From Sideroxydans sp. (lineage in GTDB: Bacteria > Pseudomonadota > Gammaproteobacteria > Burkholderiales > Gallionellaceae): a DNA stretch of 64,000 nt. Under the pieces are notes generated by a model, which saw nothing but the letters and a program-made list of their open reading frames with translations, searched no databases and had not been told where the DNA came from. Numbering within the stretch: the stretch's first letter is position 1; the number at the start of each line of letters is the position of its first letter. Positions 55,535 through 64,000 of the stretch are shown here, piece by piece. The stretch lies in the NCBI GenBank assembly GCA_028707175.1, contig JAQTUV010000003.1, forward strand, positions 310,001-374,000. The letters are read 5' to 3'. Position numbers and translations under genes: made by a program.

Positions 55535-57061
55535 TTACATCGATGAAGCTGCCATCGCAAGATCCAACTCAAGTTGATCTTCCTCCGGCTCGACTTCCTT
55601 GCTACTACCGTGACGAGCAGTCTCGACCTCATTCAAATATTCAGGTGTGATGTCACCTGTGATGTAGGTTCCATCGAAGCAAGAAGTATCGAACAACTTT
55701 AATTCTGGATTCGCTTTGATGACCGCAGATTTCAAATCTTCCAAGTCTTGGTAGATCAAACGGTCTGCGCCAATTTCAGCACAGATTTGTTCGTCAGTAC
55801 GACCTGTGGCAATCAGTTCGCGACGTGAAGGCATGTCGATACCGTATACGTTTGGATATTTCACAGGAGGTGCGGCAGAAGCGAAGAACACTTTACGCGC
55901 ACCGGCATCACGTGCCATCTGCACGATCTCGCGACTGGTCGTGCCGCGCACAATGGAGTCATCCACTAACAACACATTTTTGTCTTTGAATTCGACGCTG
56001 ATGGCATTGAGTTTTTGGCGTACCGATTTCTTGCGCATCGCTTGCCCCGGCATGATGAAGGTACGGCCAATGTAGCGATTCTTCACGAAACCTTCGCGGA
56101 ATGGAATGCCGAGATGGTTAGCCAGTTGCAAGGCGCTCGGACGGCTGGAATCTGGGATGGGGATGACCACATCAATACCGTGATCCTGCCATTCACGTTT
56201 AAGCTTTTCAGCCAAAAATTCGCCCATGTACAAACGAGTCGCATACACCGAGATGCCATCCATCACCGAATCAGGACGTGCGAAATAGACGTATTCGAAG
56301 ATGCAAGGATTGAGTTGTGGACTGTCTGCACATTGCTGGCTATGGAAATTCGCATCGAGATCGATAAAGATCGCTTCGCCCGGTGCGATGTCGCGCAGGA
56401 ACTTGAAGCCCAGGGTATCCAGCGCAACTGATTCAGACGCGACCAGATACTCGACACCCGAGTCCGTTTGGTTGCTACCGACCACCAGAGGGCGGATACC
56501 GTGCGGATCGCGGAAAGCAATCAAGCCGTAACCGGAGATCATCGCCACGACCGCATAAGCCCCCTTCACACGACGATGTACTCCCGCGATGGCAGCGAAT
56601 ATCTTTTGTGGGTCTAGCTTGTATCCTGTGGCATTGGCTTGCAGTTCATGCGCCAACACATTGAGCAGCACTTCAGAATCGGAGCCAGTATTGATATGAC
56701 GCAAGTCTTGCTGATACATGACTTTGCGCAGCTCGTCGGTGTTGGTCAAGTTACCGTTATGACCCAACACGATACCGAACGGAGAGTTCACATAGAACGG
56801 TTGCGCCTCGTTGTGATCGACCGAGGAACCTGCTGTCGGATAACGTACATGCGCGATGCCGGCATTGCCTTTGAGCGCACGCATGTTGCGGGTACGGAAC
56901 ACGTCACGCACTAAGCCGTTACCTTTGTGCAGATTGAACGTCCTGCCCTCCAAGGTGGCGATGCCCGCCGCGTCCTGCCCGCGATGTTGTAGCACTTGTA
57001 AACCGTCATACAACAACTGGTTCACCGGTGTGTTTGAAATCACGCCTAATATTCCGCACAT
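55535..57061 (-). CDS. purF: Amidophosphoribosyltransferase
   Basis: First committed step of purine synthesis: makes phosphoribosylamine from PRPP and glutamine. 508 residues: catalytic Cys2 (MCGILGVIS), glutaminase domain with the [16 protein letters not shown] and LGHNGNLTN segments, and the phosphoribosyltransferase domain with [18 protein letters not shown]. No Fe-S cysteine motif. It follows cvpA, as in E. coli. Confidence 0.97.
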   Translation of the reverse strand: MCGILGVISNTPVNQLLYDGLQVLQHRGQDAAGIATLEGRTFNLHKGNGLVRDVFRTRNMRALKGNAGIAHVRYPTAGSSVDHNEAQPFYVNSPFGIVLGHNGNLTNTDELRKVMYQQDLRHINTGSDSEVLLNVLAHELQANATGYKLDPQKIFAAIAGVHRRVKGAYAVVAMISGYGLIAFRDPHGIRPLVVGSNQTDSGVEYLVASESVALDTLGFKFLRDIAPGEAIFIDLDANFHSQQCADSPQLNPCIFEYVYFARPDSVMDGISVYATRLYMGEFLAEKLKREWQDHGIDVVIPIPDSSRPSALQLANHLGIPFREGFVKNRYIGRTFIMPGQAMRKKSVRQKLNAISVEFKDKNVLLVDDSIVRGTTSREIVQMARDAGARKVFFASAAPPVKYPNVYGIDMPSRRELIATGRTDEQICAEIGADRLIYQDLEDLKSAVIKANPELKLFDTSCFDGTYITGDITPEYLNEVETARHGSSKEVEPEEDQLELDLAMAASSM

Positions 57062-57097
57062 AGTTCGTTCCCGTCTTTCCTGAGAGTCTTTTAAGAA

Positions 57098-57574
57098 TTA
57101 CTTGAATGCATCTTCTGGCACGTAAGGTTTAGCTTGGAGAGCAATATCTTGCAAGGGCTTGCTCAACCAAGCATCACGCCACCACGTCTCATGCGTCAGG
57201 TTGGTTAGTCCCGCCAACCAGACAAAAACCAAAACCCGCAACACACCTCGCACTGCGCCCAATATCAATCCCAGTTTTTTACCGAGGTCCATCAATCCCG
57301 CAAATCGCACCAACATCGCAAATATCCACGCAGAGATGGACGCAATAATCAACACTGCGATAAACATGAAAGCAAATGCAAATGCACCACGAACATTCGT
57401 CGAACCAAATGCCTCTGGTACATAACGAATCATCTGATCTGAAAATGTGAGCGCAACGACGTAAGCAACACCCCATGCCAAGAGCGATAACAACTCACTC
57501 ATCAAGCCGCGCCACATCCCCAATATCGCCGAGACCAGCACAACCGCAATCACCGCAATATCAAAACCGGTCAT
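57098..57574 (-). CDS. cvpA: Colicin V production protein CvpA
   Basis: A 158-residue inner-membrane protein with four predicted helices (about 5-22, 28-45, 60-88 and 100-120) and the family motif FDIAVIAVVLVSAILGMWRG at the N-terminus. Needed for colicin V production and envelope integrity in other bacteria; biochemical role uncertain. It lies 36 bases before purF and five bases after the SPOR-domain gene. Confidence 0.93.
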   Translation of the reverse strand: MTGFDIAVIAVVLVSAILGMWRGLMSELLSLLAWGVAYVVALTFSDQMIRYVPEAFGSTNVRGAFAFAFMFIAVLIIASISAWIFAMLVRFAGLMDLGKKLGLILGAVRGVLRVLVFVWLAGLTNLTHETWWRDAWLSKPLQDIALQAKPYVPEDAFK

Positions 57575-57579
57575 TACAA

Positions 57580-58236
57580 TTACTCCAACTCGACCACATT
57601 AGGATTAAGCCCCATCTTTACGAGCTTCAATTTGATCTTTTCCGCTGCGTCTCGCGTTGGATAACTCCCCACACGCACGCGCACCATTAAACCTACTTTC
57701 TCACTGTAAACGTGAAAACCTTCTTTGCTCAATTTAGCTTGCAATTGCTTAGCCGCATCCACTTTTGAATACGCGCCTACCTGCACTACCCAACCTGATT
57801 TAGCTGGTGACTTTACTTCCGCTTTGGGTTCAGTCTTTGTCTTTGCGGCAGGAGTGGCTTCGGCTTTAGGTTTTGGCTCAACTTTGGTCTTACTATCAGT
57901 AGATTCTGGCTTGGCAAGCAAGGTTTTCGGTACGGCTAAAGCAACGGCGCTGGCGGGTTCACTCGCAATAACCGTTGATAAAACGGGAGCCGAAACCGCC
58001 ACCACGGCCGACGAAACATCCTGCTCAAGCACTGGAGATTTAATTAAAGGTTCAACTGCATTTTTGTCTGGGATGCGCAACTCAATGTCATTCGAAATCG
58101 CCGGAGGGGGGGCACTATCAAACACCATCGGTAGAAAAACAACGATTGCCAATACCAATGCAACCGCACCAATCAAACGGCGGCGTGCCTGTCGTTGCAA
58201 GTTGGATTCTTCTTCTGTCGATATCTTTTTTGCCAT
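57580..58236 (-). CDS. dedD: SPOR-domain protein (DedD-like)
   Basis: A 218-residue membrane-anchored protein: a short basic cytoplasmic N-terminus, one transmembrane helix (RLIGAVALVLAIVVFLPMVF), a long Ala/Lys/Pro-rich periplasmic linker, and a C-terminal SPOR domain (about 145-218: SGWVVQVGAYSKVDAAKQLQ ... VRVGSYPTRDAAEKIKLKL) that binds denuded septal peptidoglycan. DedD helps cell division. Position between folC and cvpA matches E. coli. Confidence 0.93.
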   Translation of the reverse strand: MAKKISTEEESNLQRQARRRLIGAVALVLAIVVFLPMVFDSAPPPAISNDIELRIPDKNAVEPLIKSPVLEQDVSSAVVAVSAPVLSTVIASEPASAVALAVPKTLLAKPESTDSKTKVEPKPKAEATPAAKTKTEPKAEVKSPAKSGWVVQVGAYSKVDAAKQLQAKLSKEGFHVYSEKVGLMVRVRVGSYPTRDAAEKIKLKLVKMGLNPNVVELE

Positions 58237-58254
58237 TGCGAATATTCTGGAATC

Positions 58255-59577
58255 TCAGCGAGTGCGTATGCCCCGCACCTGCATCACTTCCGCCACCGTA
58301 TAGAATGATCCAAAGGCCGCGATTCTATCATTCTCAGACACTCGCTTGCTGGCCTCATGCAGTGATTCAGTGATGGAATCGCAGACCACCACCTCGCCAC
58401 GAACTCCAGCATCTTTGAGGACTTGTGATAACTCTGTAGCCGACGCACCACGTGGCGCATCGATGCCCGCCACCAGCCAAACATCAACCTGCGCATCCAG
58501 CGCCTGCACCACCCCTGCCATATCCTTATCCTTGAGCATAGCAAACACAGCAAAGGTCTTGGCAGGTGGCAGATTGGCAAGATTCTGTGCCAGCGAACGC
58601 GCCGCATGCGGGTTGTGCGCCACATCAAGAATGAGCTGTGGTTTGCCCGGCACGAACTGGAAACGCCCCGTCAGCTCCACTTCAGTCAAGCCACGGCGCA
58701 CCGCCTCCATGCTCACCGGAGTCTTGTCTTTCAGCGCATCTAATGCGGCTAGCACGGCACTGGCATTGTGCAATTGAAAGGCTCCACGTAACGCAGGATG
58801 CGGCAAGGCGCTGCGCGAACCCAGCTTACTACGATAGTCCCACTGCCCCTGATGGGCGGCGAAACCGAAATCACTACCTACGCACCACAGCTCCGCACCG
58901 ATGTCACCCGCATGCGTACGCAAAGACTGCGGCACATCGGTGTCGGCGCAGATCGCCACACGCCCTTGGCGGAAGATGCCCGCCTTTTCAAAAGCGATCT
59001 TCTCGCGCGTATCGCCCAAATAATCCACGTGATCAATGTCTACACTGGTCACGACTGACACATCCGCATCGAACACGTTCACCGCATCCAACCTGCCGCC
59101 CAGCCCCACTTCGAGAATGGCGACATCCACCTTGTGCGCGATGAAACACTGCATCGCAGCAAGGGTGCCGAACTCGAAATAGGTCAGTTGGATTGCCCCC
59201 TGTAGGTCGGGCTTCAGCCCGACAGCCGCTTGTCGGGCTGAAGCCCGACCTACGCAACGTGCCTCCTCAATCGCCTCGAACGAAGCGCACAACTCCGCAT
59301 CACTCGCTTGTTGCTTGGCAATACGTACGCGCTCGTTGTAATCCAAGAGATGCGGGGAGGTGTAGCAACCGACCTTGTATCCAGCCGCGTGCAGGATAGC
59401 CTCCAACATCGCACACACCGAACCTTTTCCGTTGGTGCCACCGACGATGATGACGGGGAAATCAGGATTGAGATTCAGCCGTTGCTTGACTTGCGCCACG
59501 CGCTCCAAACCAAGTGCGATGGTTTTGGGATGCAGGGATTCGAGATGGGTCAGCCAGTCGGCTAAGGAAGTTAGCAT
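58255..59577 (-). CDS. folC: Folylpolyglutamate/dihydrofolate synthase with an inserted repeat
   Basis: Adds glutamate to dihydropteroate and folates. 440 residues: the P-loop VGGTNGKGSVCAML, HLLDYNERVRI, the LTYFEFGTLAAMQCF helix, EVGLGGRLDAVNV, SVDIDHVDYLG and a C-terminal ligase domain with DVAHNPHAA. Between IEEAR and the LTYFEFGT helix there are about 19 extra residues (CVGRASARQAAVGLKPDLQ), encoded by a 52-bp palindromic repeat at 59202-59253 that keeps the frame open. The insertion lies in a surface loop of known FolC structures, so the enzyme is probably still active. A terminator-like stem lies upstream, between accD and folC. Confidence 0.94.
   Translation of the reverse strand: MLTSLADWLTHLESLHPKTIALGLERVAQVKQRLNLNPDFPVIIVGGTNGKGSVCAMLEAILHAAGYKVGCYTSPHLLDYNERVRIAKQQASDAELCASFEAIEEARCVGRASARQAAVGLKPDLQGAIQLTYFEFGTLAAMQCFIAHKVDVAILEVGLGGRLDAVNVFDADVSVVTSVDIDHVDYLGDTREKIAFEKAGIFRQGRVAICADTDVPQSLRTHAGDIGAELWCVGSDFGFAAHQGQWDYRSKLGSRSALPHPALRGAFQLHNASAVLAALDALKDKTPVSMEAVRRGLTEVELTGRFQFVPGKPQLILDVAHNPHAARSLAQNLANLPPAKTFAVFAMLKDKDMAGVVQALDAQVDVWLVAGIDAPRGASATELSQVLKDAGVRGEVVVCDSITESLHEASKRVSENDRIAAFGSFYTVAEVMQVRGIRTR
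59202..59253. repeat. 52-bp palindromic repeat element within folC
   Basis: Two perfect 23-base arms (GTAGGTCGGGCTTCAGCCCG-ACA and its complement) around the loop GCCGCT. Each arm contains its own TCGGGCT-TC-AGCCCGA palindrome. Repeats of the GTAGGTCGGGCTTCAGCCCGA type are widespread in proteobacterial intergenic DNA. Here it sits in a coding region, translated as VGRASARQAAVGLKPDL. Confidence 0.9.
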
Positions 59578-59592
59578 TTCGTCTTTGACTAC

Positions 59593-59623
59593 AAAACAAT
59601 GGGCAGAAAAATTCTGCCCATTG
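59593..59623 (-). terminator. Intrinsic terminator between accD and folC
   Basis: On the minus strand, CAATGGGCAGAA-TTT-TTCTGCCCATTG followed by TTTTGT: a 12-bp stem with a short T-run. It lies in the 58-base accD-folC gap and would end or attenuate the trp-accD transcript. Confidence 0.75.
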
Positions 59624-59635
59624 CCAAACTGATAA

Positions 59636-60523
59636 TTACGCTGCTTCCAACTTCGTCACCGCATCCTGCTTAGTCAGCAAGGTGATGAGTGTCGCCAGTT
59701 GGTCACGCATCTCACGACGATCGACGATCATGTCGATGGCACCGTGTTCCAGCAAGAACTCAGCGCGCTGGAAACCATCAGGCAAGGTCTCGCGTACAGT
59801 CTGCTGAATAACGCGCGCGCCCGCGAAGCCAATTAATGCACCGGGTTCTGCGATGACCACATCACCTAAGAAAGCGAAGCTGGCAGAGACGCCACCCATA
59901 GTGGGATCGGTCAATACCGAGATGAAAGGCAACTTAGCTTCGCTCAACTGAGTAAGCGCGGCGCTGGTCTTGGCCATCTGCATCAAAGACAGCAAGCCTT
60001 CTTGCATACGTGCGCCGCCGCTGGCGGAGAAGCAGATAAAGGGGCATTGCTGTTCCAGTGCGACTTGCACACCGCGCACGAAACGCTCCCCTACTACCGA
60101 CCCCATAGAGCCGCCCATAAAGTTAAATTCGAACGCTGCCGCCACCACGGGTACTGCATGGATGCTACCTTGCAATACCAACAAGGCATCATCTTCTCCC
60201 GTATTGCTCTTCGCAATCGCCAAGCGCTCTGAATACTTCTTTTGGTCTTTGAACTTGAGCGTATCAACTGGCAACACTTCGGAACCGATCTCGAACTGCC
60301 CTTCGCTATCTAACAACCAGTCCAAACGAGTACGCGCAGTAATGCGGTGATGATGACTACATTTCGGACACACACTATGGTTCTTTTCCAAATCGGAGTG
60401 ATAAAGCACCGCTTGGCAAGATGGACATTTGTGCCACAAGCCATCTGGTACGCTCTTTTTTGAGTCTTCTACACCACGACGTTTGATCTTTGGCGGCAAT
60501 AATTTTTGGAACCAACCCATCAC
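59636..60523 (-). CDS. accD: Acetyl-CoA carboxylase carboxyltransferase beta subunit
   Basis: Beta subunit of the carboxyltransferase that makes malonyl-CoA for fatty acid synthesis. 295 residues: N-terminal four-cysteine zinc ribbon ([12 protein letters not shown] ... [10 protein letters not shown]), then the crotonase-like domain with [20 protein letters not shown] and [22 protein letters not shown]. The alpha subunit is elsewhere. It follows trpA by nine bases. Confidence 0.97.
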   Translation of the reverse strand: MMGWFQKLLPPKIKRRGVEDSKKSVPDGLWHKCPSCQAVLYHSDLEKNHSVCPKCSHHHRITARTRLDWLLDSEGQFEIGSEVLPVDTLKFKDQKKYSERLAIAKSNTGEDDALLVLQGSIHAVPVVAAAFEFNFMGGSMGSVVGERFVRGVQVALEQQCPFICFSASGGARMQEGLLSLMQMAKTSAALTQLSEAKLPFISVLTDPTMGGVSASFAFLGDVVIAEPGALIGFAGARVIQQTVRETLPDGFQRAEFLLEHGAIDMIVDRREMRDQLATLITLLTKQDAVTKLEAA

Positions 60524-60532
60524 ACTCTCCCT

Positions 60533-61330
60533 CTAGTTATCTATTGCTACTCTTAGCTCGTTGACCAATTTAACAACATTGGCGACGACATTATTATCAT
60601 TGGAACTTTCAATTTCTTGCACGATGCGACTCCCCACCACCACGCCATCACACAGCTTAGCAACTGCCTTCGCAGTGGCAGCATCACGGATGCCGAAGCC
60701 CACCCCAATAGGCAGTTGGATGTGTTTGCGCAGTTGCGGCATCTTGTCTTCGATAGCAGATAGATCGATGCTGCCAGAACCCGTCACACCTTTCAGCGAG
60801 ACGTAATACACATAACCACGCGCCAACTTGGCGACCTGTTGGATACGTGCCTCTTTCGTTGTTGGCGCCAGCAAAAATATCGGTGCTATGTTGTAACGTT
60901 GCAGATGTTCGAACGCATCGTGACTTTCTTCGGGAGGGAAGTCCACGGTCAACACACCATCCACGCCCACTTCGGCGCAACGCTGTGCGAACACCTCCCA
61001 GCCCATTGCCTCGATAGGATTCCCGTAGCCCATCAACACCACTGGAGTCGTCGCATCTTGTTTGCGGAACTCGGCCACCATGCCCAACACGCCGCGCAAC
61101 GACATACCGTTCTTGAGCGCACGTTCCGAAGCGCGCTGAATAGTGGGGCCGTCTGCCATCGGATCGGAAAACGGCACACCGAGTTCGAGCACGTCCGCGC
61201 CTGCTGCCACCAAACCATGCATCAACGGCACAGTGAGTTGCTGCGATGGGTCGCCTGCAGTGATAAAGGGGATGAGCGCTTTGCGCTGTTGTTGTTTGAG
61301 CTTTGCAAAAGTTGTGTCGATGCGACTCAT
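60533..61330 (-). CDS. trpA: Tryptophan synthase alpha subunit
   Basis: Splits indole-3-glycerol phosphate to indole and glyceraldehyde-3-phosphate and passes indole to TrpB. 265-residue TIM barrel: Glu in [18 protein letters not shown], catalytic Asp in [13 protein letters not shown], and the phosphate-binding [16 protein letters not shown] overlap with trpB, as needed for the complex. Confidence 0.97.
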   Translation of the reverse strand: MSRIDTTFAKLKQQQRKALIPFITAGDPSQQLTVPLMHGLVAAGADVLELGVPFSDPMADGPTIQRASERALKNGMSLRGVLGMVAEFRKQDATTPVVLMGYGNPIEAMGWEVFAQRCAEVGVDGVLTVDFPPEESHDAFEHLQRYNIAPIFLLAPTTKEARIQQVAKLARGYVYYVSLKGVTGSGSIDLSAIEDKMPQLRKHIQLPIGVGFGIRDAATAKAVAKLCDGVVVGSRIVQEIESSNDNNVVANVVKLVNELRVAIDN

Positions 61331-62526
61331 AGCGTGATTCCCTTAATGCGCGCCACAGTGTTCATGTCTTTGTCGCCACGACCGGAGAGATTCACCAGCA
61401 ATACTTTGTCTTTCGCCATGGTCGGTGCGATCTTGATGGCATGTGCCAGCGCATGGCTGGATTCCAACGCGGGGATGATGCCTTCGAAACGGCACAGCGC
61501 ATCGAAGGCGGCGATGGCTTCATCATCGTCCGCTGCGACGTATTGCGCACGACCGATTTCCTTCAACAAACAATGCTCAGGACCAACACCGGGGTAATCC
61601 AAGCCGGCAGAGATAGAGTGTGTCTCGATGATCTGACCGTTCTCGTCTTGCATGAGGTTGACCTTATTGCCGTGCAGTACGCCAACCTTGGCGTTCGCAG
61701 TGAGTGGCGCAGCGTGTTTGCCGCTGGCGATGCCGTAGCCGCCCGCCTCTACGCCGATGATCTGCACGTTTGGCACTTCGATGTAGGGATGGAACAGGCC
61801 AATGGCATTGGAGCCGCCACCAACACAGGCGATGACCGCATCTGGCTGACGACCGATCATCTCAGGCATCTGCACACGTGCTTCGTTGCCGATCACGCTC
61901 TGGAAGTCGCGCACCATCATGGGATACGGGTGTGGGCCAGCGGCCGTACCGAAAATGTAGAAAGTGGATTCGACGTTGGTGACCCAATCGCGGATGGCTT
62001 CGTTGCAAGCATCTTTCAATGTCTTGGAACCGCTCTCGACTGGCACGACCGTTGCACCCAGCAGTTTCATACGAAACACATTAGGTGCTTGGCGCTGAAT
62101 ATCTTCCGCGCCCATGTACACGATACACTCCATACCAAAACGCGCTGCCACGGTCGCAGTCGCCACACCGTGCATGCCCGCGCCCGTCTCGGCGATGACT
62201 CGCTTCTTGCCCATGCGCTTCGCCAACAAGGCTTGCCCCATCGCGCTGTTGATCTTGTGCGCACCGGTATGGTTAAGGTCTTCGCGCTTCAGATATATCT
62301 GCGCGCCACCGAGGCTCTCGGACAATCGCTTAGCGTGATAGATGGGGCTAGGACGCCCGACATAATGTTTGAGTTCATAAGCCAACTCGGCTTTGAATTC
62401 GGGATCGTCTTTGAAACGAAGATACTGCGCGGTCAACTCTTCCACAGCGGGGATCAAGGTCTCCGCCATGTAAGTACCACCGAACTGGCCAAAGTGGCCG
62501 GTTGAATCAGGAAAGTTGTACGTCAA
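61327..62526 (-). CDS. trpB: Tryptophan synthase beta subunit
   Basis: PLP enzyme that joins indole and serine to tryptophan. Seen: the PLP lysine in [42 protein letters not shown] and the C-terminal SGRGDKD. I place the start at TTG 62526 ([17 protein letters not shown]), giving 399 residues as usual, with GAGG nine bases upstream and 20 bp overlap with trpF. An ATG at 62568 is the alternative, adding 14 residues unlike any TrpB N-terminus and overlapping trpF by 62 bp. Confidence 0.96.
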   Translation of the reverse strand: MTYNFPDSTGHFGQFGGTYMAETLIPAVEELTAQYLRFKDDPEFKAELAYELKHYVGRPSPIYHAKRLSESLGGAQIYLKREDLNHTGAHKINSAMGQALLAKRMGKKRVIAETGAGMHGVATATVAARFGMECIVYMGAEDIQRQAPNVFRMKLLGATVVPVESGSKTLKDACNEAIRDWVTNVESTFYIFGTAAGPHPYPMMVRDFQSVIGNEARVQMPEMIGRQPDAVIACVGGGSNAIGLFHPYIEVPNVQIIGVEAGGYGIASGKHAAPLTANAKVGVLHGNKVNLMQDENGQIIETHSISAGLDYPGVGPEHCLLKEIGRAQYVAADDDEAIAAFDALCRFEGIIPALESSHALAHAIKIAPTMAKDKVLLVNLSGRGDKDMNTVARIKGITL

Positions 62527-63136
62527 TCTGTTTAACCTCTTTGATGAATGCTGCGACCTTCGCCGCATCCTTTATTCCTTTTGCTGACTCTACGCCACTA
62601 GAAACATCCACGGCATAAGGTCGCACCTGCTTTATCGCTTCAGCGACATTTCCTGCATGCAAACCGCCAGACAAGATTACCGGCAAGGGTAGGTTCTGCG
62701 GAATAAGTGTCCAATCGAACGACTCCCCTGTCCCACCTTGCGCGCCTTCCACAAAGGCATCCAGCAACAAACCTTGTGCCCCAGCGTAACGAGCTGCGCA
62801 TTCTACCAAATCCACCCCTGCTTTGACCCGTATCGCCTTCAGATAAGGCTTGCGAAACTGTTGGCAAAATTCGGGCGATTCGTCACCATGAAACTGCAAT
62901 ACATCTAATGACACTTCTTTCAGAACCTGCTGCACGTATTCGACAGATGGATTCACAAACAAACCCACAATGGTTACAAATGGTGGCACAACATTCACCA
63001 AAGATGCGGCTTGCCTAACTTCCACATGACGCGGACTTTTCTCGTAGAACACCAAACCGATCGCATCCGTACCGCCGTTAGCCACGGCATGCAAATCTTG
63101 TTCGCGGGTAATGCCACAGATTTTCACTCGGGTCAT
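62507..63136 (-). CDS. trpF: Phosphoribosylanthranilate isomerase
   Basis: Third step of tryptophan synthesis from anthranilate: Amadori rearrangement of phosphoribosylanthranilate. 209 residues from the ATG at 63136 ([18 protein letters not shown]): Cys7 and Asp in [42 protein letters not shown] and [15 protein letters not shown] longer frame runs 63 bases back and overlaps truA; homologues start at [10 protein letters not shown]. No clear SD; coupling to truA (13-base gap) may help. Confidence 0.95.
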   Translation of the reverse strand: MTRVKICGITREQDLHAVANGGTDAIGLVFYEKSPRHVEVRQAASLVNVVPPFVTIVGLFVNPSVEYVQQVLKEVSLDVLQFHGDESPEFCQQFRKPYLKAIRVKAGVDLVECAARYAGAQGLLLDAFVEGAQGGTGESFDWTLIPQNLPLPVILSGGLHAGNVAEAIKQVRPYAVDVSSGVESAKGIKDAAKVAAFIKEVKQIDVQLS

Positions 63137-63149
63137 AAGGGTTGAACAA

Positions 63150-63926
63150 CTATAAACGAGTTGGCATTGTACCTTGAGGCAGGCCCCACTTCGCATCATA
63201 GGTGATATGGCGCAGGTATAAACCGTCTGGCATAAAAGTGGGGGCAGCGACTTTTCGATTTTTTCCAGCCAACACCGTTTCCATCCACTGTGGTGGATAC
63301 TTGCCCTTACCTACATACAACAAGCAGCCCATTATGTTTCTCACCATGTGATGCAAAAAGGCATTCCCCGAAATATTCACAATAATCGTTTCGCCTTGCT
63401 GTTGAATGTCAATTTCGTACAAATGCTTGATGGGGGATTTCGCCTGACATTGAGAGGAACGAAAGGCACTGAAATCGTGCTCTCCCAAAAGATACGAGGC
63501 AGCCTTACGCATCGCCACCACATCTAGGCCTGCATGAAACCATCCAACTTTGCCATGATGAACCCCCATCCTCGATGGGCGATTAAGCAACACATATTGG
63601 TAACTACGAGCTTGCGCGGAAAACCGGGCATGAAACTCTTCCGAGACAGGATGCGCCCACAAGACTGCAATATCTTTTGGCAATAAGGCATTAGTGCCGC
63701 GTACCCATGCAGAGAGTGGCCTGGCGATATTGGTATCGAAATGTACGACTTGCTCCAGCGCATGCACACCTGTATCCGTGCGTCCCGCTGTCAGGATAGC
63801 GATTGGCTCACCTGCCAATTTGCTCAATGCAAGTTGCAACGTGTCCTGAACATTTGGAACATCGGGCTGACTTTGCCATCCGTTATAGGCACTCCCGTCA
63901 TACTCAACCCCCAGTGCGATCCTCAT
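63150..63926 (-). CDS. truA: tRNA pseudouridine synthase A
   Basis: Makes pseudouridine 38-40 in the anticodon arm of tRNAs. 258 residues: [19 protein letters not shown], the catalytic aspartate in [18 protein letters not shown], and the [19 protein letters not shown] segment of the second half. The ATG overlaps the TGA of the partial gene upstream. truA-trpF-trpB-trpA is the normal order in beta- and gammaproteobacteria. Confidence 0.96.
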   Translation of the reverse strand: MRIALGVEYDGSAYNGWQSQPDVPNVQDTLQLALSKLAGEPIAILTAGRTDTGVHALEQVVHFDTNIARPLSAWVRGTNALLPKDIAVLWAHPVSEEFHARFSAQARSYQYVLLNRPSRMGVHHGKVGWFHAGLDVVAMRKAASYLLGEHDFSAFRSSQCQAKSPIKHLYEIDIQQQGETIIVNISGNAFLHHMVRNIMGCLLYVGKGKYPPQWMETVLAGKNRKVAAPTFMPDGLYLRHITYDAKWGLPQGTMPTRL

Positions 63927-64000
63927 CTTAAAATCCCTATCAAGATCACTCCTCCCATACCTATCAATGCATAATCAAGCGTCCTATACGATTGGTTAGG
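63923..64000 (-). CDS. C-terminal fragment of a membrane protein (window edge)
   Basis: A frame open to the window edge gives 25 residues, NQSYRTLDYALIGMGGVILIGI then LR and a TGA, overlapping the truA start as ATGA. It reads as a terminal transmembrane helix. The gene upstream of truA in this group is often fimV, but FimV does not usually end this way; the identity is open. Confidence 0.4.
   Translation of the reverse strand, partial: PNQSYRTLDYALIGMGGVILIGILR

Noticed and set aside
61441..62505. 354-codon open frame on the plus strand
   Set aside because: Complete antisense to trpB, no SD, no family resemblance; a codon-bias shadow.

Overview
The window reads as the chromosome of a betaproteobacterium, most likely of the Nitrosomonadales/Gallionellaceae type (iron- or ammonia-oxidiser relatives). 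This rests on gene order: lepA-lepB-DUF4845-rnc-era-recO-pdxJ-acpS-nagZ, rpoE-rseA-rseB-rseC-mucD, ffs-dnaX-ybaB-recR-rluB, and truA-trpF-trpB-trpA-accD-folC-dedD-cvpA-purF are typical of this group. The genus is inference. No tRNA, rRNA, CRISPR array, complete insertion sequence or prophage was seen.

Layout. 1-2523: small accessory genes on the minus strand (helix-hairpin-helix protein, TfoX_C-DUF1801 fusion, DUF6157, AlkZ-like winged-helix protein). 2552-9000: DUF3124 lipoprotein-like protein, K+ channel, peptide deformylase, methylthioinosine phosphorylase, hypoxanthine phosphoribosyltransferase, ligA and zipA, tightly packed. 9083-16521: nagZ back to lepA, a core operon of cell-wall recycling, cofactor synthesis, ribosome/RNA maturation and protein export. 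16609-20526: the complete sigma-E envelope-stress module. 20704-25648: nadB facing ygfX, then a Ser/Thr kinase, a TssQ-like lipoprotein and a class III cyclase with a PEGA domain. 25703-29274: rluB, recR, ybaB, dnaX and the SRP RNA. 29532-33651: a lipoprotein, class I fumarase, and lolC/lolD.

33673-45389 is the accessory part: a TetR regulator with a perfect 32-bp operator in front of an outer-membrane protein and a DUF2306 membrane protein; a run of exported hydrolases (S12 serine hydrolase, S9 peptidase, HEEWH-containing protein); a membrane protein plus winged-helix regulator pair; a TonB-dependent receptor; and a GGDEF-hemerythrin oxygen/redox sensor. 45389-48650 holds an unannotated 36-residue membrane protein, htpX and a GAF-PAS-GGDEF protein. 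48741-55395 is alaS-recX-recA-pncC-metZ-paiB, and 55535-64000 is the purF-to-truA supraoperon.

The most interesting items are: (1) the 36-residue membrane protein at 45556-45666, which has a strong ribosome-binding site, its own terminator and a textbook sigma-E promoter (GGAACTT-N16-TCTGA), so it is a candidate new member of the envelope-stress regulon whose sigma factor is encoded 25 kb away; (2) a 52-bp perfect palindromic repeat inserted in frame in folC; (3) two strongly palindromic operator regions at 34388-34419 and 35741-35777; and (4) the kinase/lipoprotein/cyclase trio. Many start codons were moved downstream from the longest open frame on the basis of Shine-Dalgarno (SD) sequence, overlap and family length; each case is stated.
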